Assembly: GCF_028010285.1 (NCBI RefSeq)
Contig: NZ_CP116304.1
Location: forward strand, 4,790,501 to 4,854,500
Source of the DNA: Pseudomonas sp. Q1-7
GTDB lineage: Bacteria > Pseudomonadota > Gammaproteobacteria > Pseudomonadales > Pseudomonadaceae
Direction of reading: 5' to 3'
DNA length: 64,000 nt
The position numbers were made by a program, and so were the translations under genes. How positions within the stretch are numbered: position 1 is the stretch's first letter; each line of letters begins with the position of its first letter. Below are positions 18,566 through 26,916 of this stretch, piece by piece. Under the pieces are notes generated by a model. That model was not told the DNA's origin. It saw nothing but the letters and a program-made list of their open reading frames with translations, and did not search any database.

Positions 18566-19163
18566 GCGGCTTCTTTGTCACTACGAGTCGGTGATAATTA
18601 CCTCGGTACGGCGAGTCTCTACCAGGTGATTGGGCACTGAGCCAAAAGTGGACACAGGCCGCACCTGCTTGATCGGTTCAGTCCGAGAGCTGATTTTTCG
18701 GGTCGGATACAGGCCCTCAGTGTGGGGCGGTCACCGAGCGGCGATCGTTGCCACAGACTGCAGGGCTGTTGGCACTCTAGCGACAAATGCCAGGTGTCGG
18801 TAGGTACCCAGGGTTGCATTACGGCGTGGTTGGCGAGTTCGAGAAGGATACCCGGATGGTTGAGCACCGATGGTGACAACCGGCCAGCAGCCTGTCGGTC
18901 GACGATGGACGCATTCGCCCCTTAAGCAGCCGCTGGAAAGTACCTGTGTCACCATGGGTATAGGCTAGCCAAACATCGAGTTACTTATCAATGAGAACGG
19001 GATCAGTAGACCACTAAAAAATGGCATGGCCTTATCTAAAACTTTTCGCCCTAATTACGCTAGTTCGAGGTGATGCCAACATTTTCCGCGTAAAGACTAA
19101 CAAAAAAGCATTGCTCTTATCTGAGGCGTCACTTAGATTAATCCTATCTGACCCTATCGACAG
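18566..19163. other. Gene-free region with insertion-sequence scars
   Basis: 598 bp. At 18998-19016 CGGGATCAGTAGACCACTA is identical over 19 bases to the right end of the IS3 element in ietS (7009-7027 region), so an end of the same or a related element remains here without the body. The segment near 18630-18660 (GGGCACTGAGCCAAAAGTGG) also looks like an insertion-sequence end but I cannot name it. After 19017 the DNA becomes AT-rich and leads to the HEPN-like gene. Confidence 0.55.
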
Positions 19164-19979
19164 ATGACGTTCGTTCAAAGCAAAGGAACATGCACCCAAA
19201 TGCCAAACTCACAAACCCTTGTCATTCTTAATTACTTCAGTGACTGCTACAAAGAGCTCAAAGGCCACTCGAGTGGCAGTGATTTTAGAAGCTTCAACTC
19301 TAGAATATTGTTAGCAATTTATTCGGAAATGACTTTTCCTGGCTTGTCTATTGAGGCAGATGAAATGGAGACCCACACCTTAACAAGTAAGTTATCCGAA
19401 GCTTGGTTTGCCTATGAAACGCTATTGCCAAATATAGTGAGACTTGGCTTCGAGTCAGAGAAGCCAGAAAAAATCAAATCTTACGGCTCTGCAAGCACTA
19501 TTCAGGAAGCAATAGCTTTACATCGTAATTTTGTATCTCTAGGCGTTCCATTTGGTAAGGCTTCTACATTCGATGATGCTCGTATAACTGACGCGTATCT
19601 TGAGATCTTGATGGAGGGATCTATTAATGATTTCTGTGAAAGCATTCGGAATATTACATCAACGGCTGACTCAAGGGATAAAACTCAAGCGTATCTTCTA
19701 CACTTAGAGGAGCATTCGCTAGGTCTGCAGAAAGACTTGCTTTTGCTCTCCTATAACGCCATTACAAACTCGATCCATACAACGACACCACATCACGTCA
19801 TGAGTATCGCTTACGCGGTTAGAAACCAATACGTGCATGCAGGGGAGACTTTCAGTTCTGGCATCGAAGATCTGAATATAAAATCAACGCTACTTGCTGC
19901 GTGCTTTACCTTTGTATCCCAATATGCACTTATCATTGCCACGCAATTAATAATTTATAGCATGGAGGGGAAGCACTAA
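19164..19979 (+). CDS. Hypothetical protein with HEPN-like RNxxxH motif, 271 aa
   Basis: Mostly helical protein encoded by DNA much richer in AT than its neighbours, a sign of separate origin. Near the C terminus, AYAVRNQYVHAGETF (Arg220-Asn-x3-His225) matches the RNxxxH motif of HEPN ribonucleases, and the VHAGE context is common in ApeA/ABC-type HEPN proteins of defence systems. The last 25 residues form a hydrophobic helix (FTFVSQYALIIATQLIIYS). The start at 19164 lacks a clear ribosome binding site; ATG 19200 is an alternative. RNase or defence function is inferred from a single motif. Confidence 0.55.
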   Translation: MTFVQSKGTCTQMPNSQTLVILNYFSDCYKELKGHSSGSDFRSFNSRILLAIYSEMTFPGLSIEADEMETHTLTSKLSEAWFAYETLLPNIVRLGFESEKPEKIKSYGSASTIQEAIALHRNFVSLGVPFGKASTFDDARITDAYLEILMEGSINDFCESIRNITSTADSRDKTQAYLLHLEEHSLGLQKDLLLLSYNAITNSIHTTTPHHVMSIAYAVRNQYVHAGETFSSGIEDLNIKSTLLAACFTFVSQYALIIATQLIIYSMEGKH

Positions 19980-20195
19980 TAAGTTATTTGCATTTGCGGT
20001 ATCAGGTCTGTCGCTTATGTTTGCCAACAGGTGTGCCATTGCATGTCCGCTATGGCCGGCTACTGCGCGTCATTTCAGGCTGCAATCGGCTAAGAGCGGT
20101 CACTCAGGCAACGGCTGCATTCGACCGCGCTCGGTGCGATCGATCGGCAGCGCTGAGCCTCTGAAAGCCCTCCCATCATTTAGGAACTTCTCAAC

Positions 20196-21539
20196 ATGAA
20201 GCTGCCTAGTGCACTCGCAAGCTACTTCGACGGACTCAACGAGGAGCGGTTACAGCAAAGTCTGCGCATCCTGCAAGGCGACTTCAGCTACGACGGCGGC
20301 AGATTCGACCTTATCACCGATTGCTTCCTAAACAACGACCCTGTGCTGTTCGAAAGCGCAATACCCTGGCTGAAAGAGGCGGTGCAAGAAAAAAGTTTTA
20401 TGGACAGCATCCTGCGCTTCGAACGCAACAAGCTCGAATGGGAATTGGAGCGGCTCAACACCGACCCGATCCACTACCATTACGCTATCGAGTTCACGGA
20501 GCAAAAGATCGAAGAAATGTGCACTAAGACACTGCATGAGCAGGCCCTGCGCTCCTTCGACGACCTTTGCTCCACAATGGTGGCTGCAAAGGACTTCACC
20601 GCTGCTCAATCCGGAGAAAACTACTATTTCACTAAGTTGCTGCGCATCGTATATGAGGCTCATTACGCGGAAAAACGCGAGCAGCGTAAGTTCAAGCGTG
20701 AACTGCAGAAGTCCACTCGCCTCTATCAGTATTACCTGGCTGCGGACATCGATCTCTTCGAGGCAGATCCGCAGTACAGCAAGTACAACCTGTACTCAAT
20801 CACCACCGACATCGAACTGCTGATAGGACTGCCCTGCCGGATCTTCGATCCACAACGACCATTGCAGATGTTCATCGAAGATACCCCAAGGCATTTGCTT
20901 GAGCTGTTCGAACGCCTACGCAAGGATGGACTAATAAAAGATCTAGCCTTGCTGGCTAGCAACGAAGCTTTGGTAGAAACGGACAAGTACATATTCGTCA
21001 CACTAGGTGTTGAAGAGGTCCAGTTGCCGCTGACGCTGCACAACCTCTCCCGGCACCCGGACGAGGAACTGGTCCACACAGTAATGCGCAAAAACGGCTT
21101 CCCGATCGACGGAACTACTGTGGTCCCTTCGGTTTCGACCTTCTGCGAGCTCGGCAGTGAGGACAGAACTTGGTGTTCAATCACTACGAACAGCATGACT
21201 TTCGAGGAAATCGCCCACATCCCGGAACTGCTCGAAGACTGCGCTGTTACCCGGATGGTTCATCTGGAGTATTTCGTCGACGACGGCCAGCTATACGTAT
21301 CGCACATCGACCACGAATATATTTTCTACACCCACGAGGAGTTTGACCTGCGCACCAAAGACCCTTGCCAGAAAGGCAACGCCCGCAAGCGTCTGAAGAC
21401 CTTCAAGATCGACCGTTCAGCCATCCCCTTCATGCTGGACGACAGCACGCTCTTCGTTCATACGCTAATTGAGGCCTGTTTTGATAGGCCACACCTACTC
21501 ATGAACTTCCTGCTCGATCTGCTGCTCCCGCGCGACTGA
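20196..21539 (+). CDS. Hypothetical protein, 447 aa
   Basis: Long, acidic, soluble protein starting MKLPSALASYFDGLNEERLQ, with AGGAA upstream of the ATG. Residues 60-190 are rich in charged helices (RNKLEWELERLNTDP, AEKREQRKFKRELQKS). The C-terminal half has FVDDGQLYVSHIDHEYIFYTHEEFDL. I recognise no domain, catalytic motif or membrane segment. It stands alone between two gene-free stretches and next to other probable defence genes, so a defence or anti-defence role is possible. GC content is moderate, closer to the island than to the core genome. Confidence 0.65.
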   Translation: MKLPSALASYFDGLNEERLQQSLRILQGDFSYDGGRFDLITDCFLNNDPVLFESAIPWLKEAVQEKSFMDSILRFERNKLEWELERLNTDPIHYHYAIEFTEQKIEEMCTKTLHEQALRSFDDLCSTMVAAKDFTAAQSGENYYFTKLLRIVYEAHYAEKREQRKFKRELQKSTRLYQYYLAADIDLFEADPQYSKYNLYSITTDIELLIGLPCRIFDPQRPLQMFIEDTPRHLLELFERLRKDGLIKDLALLASNEALVETDKYIFVTLGVEEVQLPLTLHNLSRHPDEELVHTVMRKNGFPIDGTTVVPSVSTFCELGSEDRTWCSITTNSMTFEEIAHIPELLEDCAVTRMVHLEYFVDDGQLYVSHIDHEYIFYTHEEFDLRTKDPCQKGNARKRLKTFKIDRSAIPFMLDDSTLFVHTLIEACFDRPHLLMNFLLDLLLPRD

Positions 21540-21864
21540 CCTACGCGGCTGGCAGCAACACACATGCTGCAGCGCCAGAAGCCGAACCTGTCCATGCGTG
21601 CCCTCGCTTATCACACCACGCGGCGTAACTGCATCAATGCCAAGAGTCTGCTGAACGGCATCTTCTGGCCGGTTTCTGCTTGATAAAGCGGGCGGAAATC
21701 GGCCAGAAACTGCCATTCGGCCAGGGCAGCCTTCAGTTGGGGACTCGACCGGTCAGTCGCCACAGTCAGAAATCGACCTCAAGCAACTGGGCACAAGGGG
21801 CTTAAGCTAGTTTAGAAGCGGGCAAGACTTGCCTCGCATGGGCCCCAGCGGCTGATCCGGTCGC
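21540..21864. other. Gene-free stretch
   Basis: 325 bp between two convergent genes. I see no supported gene. GGCGGAAATCGGCCAGAAACT (about 21690) resembles short sequences seen again near 23570-23630, and may be a low-copy intergenic repeat. No clear terminator hairpin is visible. Confidence 0.4.
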
Positions 21865-23304
21865 TCATATATGGCTCATTCGGTTAGCGATCTCATTGCG
21901 CACGGACTCGGGTAGGCTTTCTATTAAAAATTCGCCATTAGCTAGTACCGGCAAGGGAAACTGTTGAGAAGGCGATTCTGTAATTGTAATGGTGCCAACG
22001 GGGCCCATGATTGACATTAGTTCGTCCGAAAATCCAACAGTTTCCTTTGCCGATTTCCCTGCCAGTCTATACGTGGGCATACCGTATGTGGATTCGCTCC
22101 ACTGCTCAAGCCAGCAAATGAGGGGGGACAACGGGATATCAAGATATCGAAAAATAAAGTTATCTTTATGTACACTCCCGAAATGGTTCTCGAGGTATTC
22201 GCGAAGAGCGTGATAGTGAATATTCTGAGCTCCTACTTCTACTGCTGCATCACCAGGAGCGGCACGGAACCAATGTGAGAGGCGGTAATAGTCGAGGTAA
22301 GGATTAAAACCAATAGCTAGTACATCAGTAAAAGGTCCAAGCTCGGCTTTCTCATCTACAAGGGCAAAGCTAGAATAGACCTCTATTTGAACGTGGGGGA
22401 TAACCGAAAGGCTCATGAATTGGTTGTCGTGCACGCGCGGCAAACTCGAGTTCCGGAGATACTCGACGAAGCGTCTCCCGTTGCTCGTCAGGCTAGAGAT
22501 GAATGTTGGGAACTCAAGCTTTACATACAGTGACTCGTTGATATCCGCCACATCCAACAATGCTAGATGGTTCTTTGTCAGAATGTTGAAATAGCGTGTA
22601 AAGAAGGGGTACAGGTCAGTTCGAGTAAATGTGTAAGTAATCGGAATCTCACCTTCACGCTCCCGCAGCATTTTGCGAATGAGGTCTGTCATAAGGCTTG
22701 AATGAAACTGAACCTTGCTGCATAACCCCCACAATCCCTCGATGAACAAATCAAGCGCCGTTACGGTAACGGCTGCGGATCCGACTCCGTCGACGTGAAC
22801 CAGGGTCTTCAGTTCATGAAGGAGAGTTGCATATTGATCATCTGTGTAAACGGCAAGGTCGAAACGCTTGTGAAGGTAGGACTCGAACGTGCGGTCAAGC
22901 GTGTTTACTTTCGAAAAACTGATGTACGGTTTCCCTAAAGGCTCTTCACCGCGCGATTCGACATACCGGCCGATGTCAACCCAATAGATGTTGTCGTTAG
23001 CAGGGTGGTGGACCAATAGAAAGAGAGGAATCGACAGCGCTCTCCAATACTCTATGTCATCTTTATCCGGGTAAAACTTGAACGAATCGTTGGTCTCGGA
23101 CCGAATGTAACTCATACCAGATTTGATCTGAGCTCCAACGATTTTGCCAGTTGGGAAATTACCGATCGCAATCTCAATCGTGCCGTCAACCCCGACGTCC
23201 TCCTCAAGAAGGTTGCGCCAAATGAGGTCGAGACGGTTGCAGGCCTGTTCAACCGCGATCACACCGGCGCGTCCTTGCTTTGCATTGCTCAACCGCTGTT
23301 TCAT
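21865..23304 (-). CDS. DUF4365-domain protein, predicted nuclease-like, 479 aa
   Basis: The Met at 23304 follows ACAGGAGTC; the frame is open further upstream. The N-terminal 150 residues fit DUF4365: GRAGVIAVEQACNRLDLIWR, then DVGVDGTIEIAIG (Asp40, Glu44), VGAQIKSGMSYI (Gln59, Lys61), YWRALSIPLFLLVHH and YWVDIGRY. The D...E-x(n)-Q-x-K pattern is that of PD-(D/E)xK nuclease folds. DUF4365 proteins are common near restriction and other defence genes. The remaining 330 residues are not recognised and may be a sensor or effector region. Catalytic activity is inferred. Confidence 0.75.
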   Translation of the reverse strand: MKQRLSNAKQGRAGVIAVEQACNRLDLIWRNLLEEDVGVDGTIEIAIGNFPTGKIVGAQIKSGMSYIRSETNDSFKFYPDKDDIEYWRALSIPLFLLVHHPANDNIYWVDIGRYVESRGEEPLGKPYISFSKVNTLDRTFESYLHKRFDLAVYTDDQYATLLHELKTLVHVDGVGSAAVTVTALDLFIEGLWGLCSKVQFHSSLMTDLIRKMLREREGEIPITYTFTRTDLYPFFTRYFNILTKNHLALLDVADINESLYVKLEFPTFISSLTSNGRRFVEYLRNSSLPRVHDNQFMSLSVIPHVQIEVYSSFALVDEKAELGPFTDVLAIGFNPYLDYYRLSHWFRAAPGDAAVEVGAQNIHYHALREYLENHFGSVHKDNFIFRYLDIPLSPLICWLEQWSESTYGMPTYRLAGKSAKETVGFSDELMSIMGPVGTITITESPSQQFPLPVLANGEFLIESLPESVRNEIANRMSHI

Positions 23305-23400
23305 TCTGACTCCTGTAATTAGCGGATACTGATCTATGACGCATTCCGACGAATAGCGAGGGGGTCGTGGTTCCATGGCACAAATGGGGAAGATCTGCAA

Positions 23401-23981
23401 TCAGATCAAGAGCGGGCGCACTCGTCTCTAAATCTCGACCCCAGCGACTCGAAGAGCTTGGGAGCGTTAACCACTAACGATGGTAGCTAGGGCTACTTTC
23501 GCCGTCTAACACAACCGTTCTGTGGCCGTATCACTTCTGATCGAATGAATCGGCCCGACTGCCTGCTTTTGGCCGATCTCTGCCCGCGACGACAGGCAGA
23601 AAGCGCCCCACAACTGCCGGTGAGAACCAGCAGAAAGCGGCCATTAGCGACCGGTCACACTTACAAAATAATGGGTGGTTCGGTACGTGGATGTACACGT
23701 TCTATTCCATTCACCTGTTGCTACTTGGCCCTCCTAGACTTACATGGGCTTGAGAGCCCCCCACCAATTTCTCAATCACTTCCTTCCCCTTCTGGGGTCT
23801 TTGAAGCGCCGCCAGACGCTTATTCGGACCCGGCCACCTCCATTCAGTACAGCGACTAGTACCCTTCGGCCATCTGCTGCCTTTGAACCTTGATGATGTT
23901 AAACGTATGTTAAAAGCATGTTAGGCGATGCACAGAATGGCTGTAGCCCCCGAAAATACTGGCTTTCGCTCAGGCCACTTG
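23401..23981. other. Gene-free stretch upstream of the origin, with a traX fossil
   Basis: 581 bp between the DUF4365 gene and the iterons. It holds the traX remnant described separately (23676-23753). I see no intact gene. Direct-repeat-like GTATGTTAAA/GCATGTTAGG near 23905-23925 (TTAAACGTATGTTAAAAGCATGTTAG) may be part of the AT-rich opening region of the origin. Confidence 0.4.
23676..23753 (+). pseudogene. traX: Fossil 3' end of a traX gene
   Basis: Encodes WFGTWMYTFYSIHLLLLGPP and a few more residues to a TGA at 23751-23753. The intact traX product at 16648 ends with VGTWMYPLYPTHLLLLGS. Upstream of 23670 the similarity is lost. A second traX gene, or the end of an older copy, was therefore once next to the origin. 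Confidence 0.65.
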
Positions 23982-24073
23982 CGCAGATACCCCGATGCTC
24001 CACGCAGATACCCCGAAGCGGTGCGCTGATACCCCGATGGAGATCGCGCTGATACCCCGACGCCTGTGGATAA
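23982..24073. other. Candidate replication origin: four iterons and a DnaA box
   Basis: Four direct copies of CGC(A/T)GATACCCCGA start at 23982, 24003, 24024 and 24047 (spacing 21, 21 and 23 bp, close to two helical turns). They are followed by a perfect DnaA box, TTATCCACA on the minus strand, at 24065-24073. The array begins just after the stop of a TrfA-type initiator gene. Iterons plus DnaA box plus initiator is the standard layout of an iteron plasmid origin. Confidence 0.82.
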
Positions 24074-24074
24074 C

Positions 24075-24977
24075 TCAATATTTCTTGCTTTTTGGATGCG
24101 GATTCCTAGTCCATCGAGCGACATCATCTTCGATTTCCCAGTCCCTGATTATCCCTTCTGACTCCAACTCGCCCAATGCAGTTCGTAACCGAGAGCAGAA
24201 GTCCCGTAACCTTCCTTGCGAGCCACTCCAATTGCGCAGTTTTTCGCAAGCGATCCGATGCACTCCGACTGCATGCCCGGATATATAATTTTGAAGATAC
24301 TTTGCTAATGGGCTTTTTAGCCTAAACCGCACACCCATATCAATAAATGCGGGATTAATAAATGCTGAAATAATTACAGGATCCATTGTTATGTAATAAT
24401 TACCATTCACGCCCCACTTAATTTTATCTATTAACCTAAAACTTTCCCCACCCTCTTGACCTTCAACAAATATGGTAGATCTTGCAAGTCGCTCCATCGA
24501 ATCCTGCAGACGCCGATAGCTCTCGGATGAAAGGTCACTTCCCCTACCGATTGCGCGCAAAAACGAAGACCGCTCAAAATATAGCGGCTCACCTGGAAAT
24601 GTACCTTGCGCCAACTGGACAACACGCAGAAAAACATCATTGTCATACAGATCCAATTCTTCGCCTGACACTCTTACTATGCAATCAACTCGTCCTTCAA
24701 GCTTCTGATTTTTTAATATTCTCCGTTCACCTTTCCTAAGACTCGAAAACAAACTAGTTCGGGTCCACAGTGTCGGCAGAGCCGAAGCCATTGCAGGTAA
24801 GAAAGGAAACTGCCCTTGGACATGTGCCACCACGGTCCTTGGGGAATTCAGCTCATTCTGCAATTCATTTTTTAGCTCCTTGCGCTCAGCCGCCTCTTTG
24901 ACTCGTCGATCCAAAATCGCGTGGAATCTCGAGCGAGTGGTTTGGGCTGTGCTTTCTGCCTGGCAGGCCTCATGCAT
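24075..24977 (-). CDS. trfA: TrfA-family plasmid replication initiator
   Basis: 300 residues. The TrfA core starts at LWTRTSLFSSLRKGERR (about residues 70-86) and continues with VRVSGEELDLYDNDVFLRVVQLAQG. It goes on with SFLRAIGRGSDLSSESYRRL and the second winged-helix region KSPLAKYLQNYISGHAVGVHRI. In IncP plasmids TrfA binds iterons at oriV and recruits host DnaB. The iterons lie 15 bp past its stop codon. Its start overlaps the end of the excisionase-like gene by eight bases, so the two are probably translated together. This suggests that excision and replication of the island are linked. Confidence 0.88.
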   Translation of the reverse strand: MHEACQAESTAQTTRSRFHAILDRRVKEAAERKELKNELQNELNSPRTVVAHVQGQFPFLPAMASALPTLWTRTSLFSSLRKGERRILKNQKLEGRVDCIVRVSGEELDLYDNDVFLRVVQLAQGTFPGEPLYFERSSFLRAIGRGSDLSSESYRRLQDSMERLARSTIFVEGQEGGESFRLIDKIKWGVNGNYYITMDPVIISAFINPAFIDMGVRFRLKSPLAKYLQNYISGHAVGVHRIACEKLRNWSGSQGRLRDFCSRLRTALGELESEGIIRDWEIEDDVARWTRNPHPKSKKY

Positions 24978-25260
24978 GTTGAGACTCCAGAGTCACAATA
25001 CGTGCTCTCGCTTCAGACTTTCTCGGCCGCCCTGGCTTTCGTTTCTCGGGCCTCAGAACGAACTCATGGAGCTGGACCACGTGCTGCAGTAGCCACCGCT
25101 CAACATCCTCACGGCGCCACAGCAGTCGCCCCGCACCAGGGATGCGACAAACCGGAGGTAGCTTGGCAGGAGTTTTAGAGTGCTGATTTTTGATGGTGCC
25201 GGCCGACCGGCCTAAGATCTCGGCGAGATCATCAACTGTGAGAAGCTTTTCGAGCGACAT
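24970..25260 (-). CDS. Helix-turn-helix protein, excisionase/AlpA-like
   Basis: 96 residues. MSLEKLLTVDDLAEILGRSAGTIKN is a MerR/AlpA-type helix-turn-helix, and RIPGAGRLLWRREDVERWL is the typical wing of excisionase-fold proteins. The tail (RPEKRKPGRPRKSEARAR) is basic and AT-hook-like. Placed next to the attachment site and ahead of trfA, it is a good candidate for the recombination directionality factor and for a regulator of trfA. Overlap with trfA supports an operon. Confidence 0.75.
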   Translation of the reverse strand: MSLEKLLTVDDLAEILGRSAGTIKNQHSKTPAKLPPVCRIPGAGRLLWRREDVERWLLQHVVQLHEFVLRPEKRKPGRPRKSEARARIVTLESQHA

Positions 25261-25667
25261 GACTCATCCTCCCCCGACCATAAGGTCAGGTTTGGATGGG
25301 TGCGCGGCAGCGCTGGCGATTGATCACTAGAAAGTTGCTGGTTCAACTCAGAGTGAGATCGGTCCAGACGCGGGGTTTTGCCCACAGTCGCCCACGCTCT
25401 CCCCCGCACCTCGCCAATTGGATTCCGGCCCCATCAATGCCGGTGGTCTGGTGTCATCAGGCGATTTCCCCCTTAACGAGGGTATCCTTTCTTTCGTGAT
25501 AGTTTCGTCCGCTTACTGCTACCACGATGCCGGACCGAGGGACCCTGCTAACCTTCGTCAGCCCCCATCATTACCAGATGATGGAAGCCTCAGGTCAGGG
25601 CATTTCTCGTACCTCGCCGGCGCGTTCGGATCTAGCCTAATCATCCACAGTCATCCGCGCAACCGCC
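25261..25667. other. Gene-free stretch at the right end of the island
   Basis: 407 bp with no supported gene. It should hold the promoter of the excisionase-trfA operon. A small hairpin, ATCAT-TACCAG-ATGAT, lies near 25568. I see no other ordered repeat. Confidence 0.4.
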
Positions 25668-25691
25668 TTGGCACACTTCTGTCACACTGAG
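25668..25691. repeat. Candidate integrase arm-type site, right
   Basis: TTGGCACA followed after four bases by TGTCACACTGAG, matching 1378-1401 with two mismatches and in the same orientation. It lies 125 bp from the right core site, inside the island. Confidence 0.5.
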
Positions 25692-25814
25692 CGTGTGATT
25701 CATGATGATTGAGCGTTATTTTCAATTATTGCAGCACTGCCTGAACTCCTTGCATCACGGGCACTACAGCCGAATAAAGCGGATAGAGCGCACCTCGCAA
25801 ACGGATCATTTTTT

Positions 25815-25829
25815 GCAGTTGCACTGCAA
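25815..25829. other. Island attachment core, right junction (attR)
   Basis: GCAGTTGCACTGCAA, identical to 1293-1307. To its left is island DNA; to its right is a second copy of the hydrolase 5' end. Confidence 0.78.
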
Positions 25830-25880
25830 CGGGCCGACGGGGAAGGTTTCTCGAATTAGTGCGGGTTTTGCGGCTTCCAT
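25815..25880 (-). pseudogene. Second copy of the first 22 codons of the MBL-fold hydrolase gene
   Basis: Encodes MEAAKPALIRETFPVGPLQC and then NC, the same 22 residues as the gene at 714-1358, then runs into KK and a stop. Against the left copy there are eight base differences in 66, all at third codon positions and all synonymous. This is the displaced original or an older island-borne 5' end. It has no downstream coding part. Confidence 0.85.
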
Positions 25881-25917
25881 GGGTGTTCCTATGGTAGTTG
25901 GCACATTGAGAATGTGC

Positions 25918-26085
25918 GGTGGCGACGATCCGGAAACGCGCAGCAGCGACTCGGAACTCTCGCACCTCAAGGCTCTGCTGCGCCATCGGCTTGCGCTCAA
26001 ATTGATAGCCAGTATCCGGGGATCTGACTTGGCAAGTATCGGGACCGCAGGGCCGCCGAACGCCCTCTTCGGCAGTCAGGCCATC
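25918..26085 (+). pseudogene. Fossil integrase of an earlier island
   Basis: GGCGACGATCCGGAAACGCG matches codons 2-8 of the integrase at 1409, then jumps to SSDSELSHLKALLRHRLALK and onward to ASIRGSDLAS, matching integrase residues 78-109, after a deletion of about 70 codons. A one-base loss then shifts the frame, with SYRDRRAAERPL still visible in the other frame. It has the same position relative to the hydrolase 5' end as the intact integrase. Confidence 0.8.
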
Positions 26086-26210
26086 ATCCAACTCGCCTCA
26101 GGCCTTGATCTCCCCGGCACTGTCGGGTTCGAGCAGCATCGGAAGAGGCTCAGGGCCAGGAAGCATTTACCGAGGCGCGCTGCAGACGCATTGACGGCGC
26201 GCCCCAGGCA

Positions 26211-26831
26211 TCAATCGCGGAAAATGAACTTCACAACTGCCTCAGCATGAGCGTCGATGGCCTCCTCTGTCAGCACATCGCGGCCATGGACGAACTGCAA
26301 CTCGGCGGTGACCAAGTAAGGCATTTGCGCGATGGCCACCACCATGTACAGCAGCATCACCGGGTCCAGCCCAACCAACCCGGCGGGCATGCTTGAGCCC
26401 TCGATTAGCTTGAGGGTCCGGGCATGGTTGGGGCGGATGTAGTGGTCGGCAACCCATTGCAGCCGTTCTGATCCCTCGATCGACTCCTGCACAATTAGAC
26501 GGGCATGCTCGGGGTGCCGCGCGCAGTAGTGCACGTAGCCCCGGATATAGCGTTTCAATGCCTCCACCGGTGATTGCTCGACCGCAGGGGCGGGTGGTGG
26601 GATTTCCTTCGCCAGACGCTCGAACAGGAAGGCTGCACTTTCGCGCCAGAGTTCCTCCTTGCCGCCGAAGTGGTAGCGGATCATCGCGTGATTGACCCCT
26701 ACCCGCTCGGCGATGTCGCGCAGGCTTACAGCGGCAAATCCCCGCGTCGAAAAGAGATCCAGCGCGGATTGCAGGATCTCCGTGCGTGTCTGCTCACTGC
26801 GCTCTTGCTTCGCTACCCGTGGCGTACTCAT
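26211..26831 (-). CDS. TetR-family transcriptional regulator
   Basis: 206 residues from the ATG at 26831; the frame is open to 26906 but only this start gives the usual MSTPRVAKQERSEQTRTEIL. The N-terminal TetR helix-turn-helix is ILQSALDLFSTRGFAAVSLR, then AERVGVNHAMIRYHFGGKEE. The C-terminal part is a ligand-binding domain of unknown specificity. It is divergent from the galactoside cluster, with a palindrome between them, so it probably represses that cluster and perhaps itself. Confidence 0.9.
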   Translation of the reverse strand: MSTPRVAKQERSEQTRTEILQSALDLFSTRGFAAVSLRDIAERVGVNHAMIRYHFGGKEELWRESAAFLFERLAKEIPPPAPAVEQSPVEALKRYIRGYVHYCARHPEHARLIVQESIEGSERLQWVADHYIRPNHARTLKLIEGSSMPAGLVGLDPVMLLYMVVAIAQMPYLVTAELQFVHGRDVLTEEAIDAHAEAVVKFIFRD

Positions 26832-26916
26832 ACGTCCGTATCTACCGATCCCGTGGTTCTGGAAATGCCAAGTCTGGCGTAGGCCATTGACTATTGACAA
26901 CTCCATCTCTTCACAT

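Noticed and set aside
18630-18660. Complete insertion sequence at 18.6-19.0 kb
   Set aside because: Only end-like sequences remain; no transposase frame is present.
25702-26250. 182-codon plus-strand frame across the right island junction
   Set aside because: It joins unrelated pieces: island end, antisense of the hydrolase copy, and integrase fossil with a frameshift.
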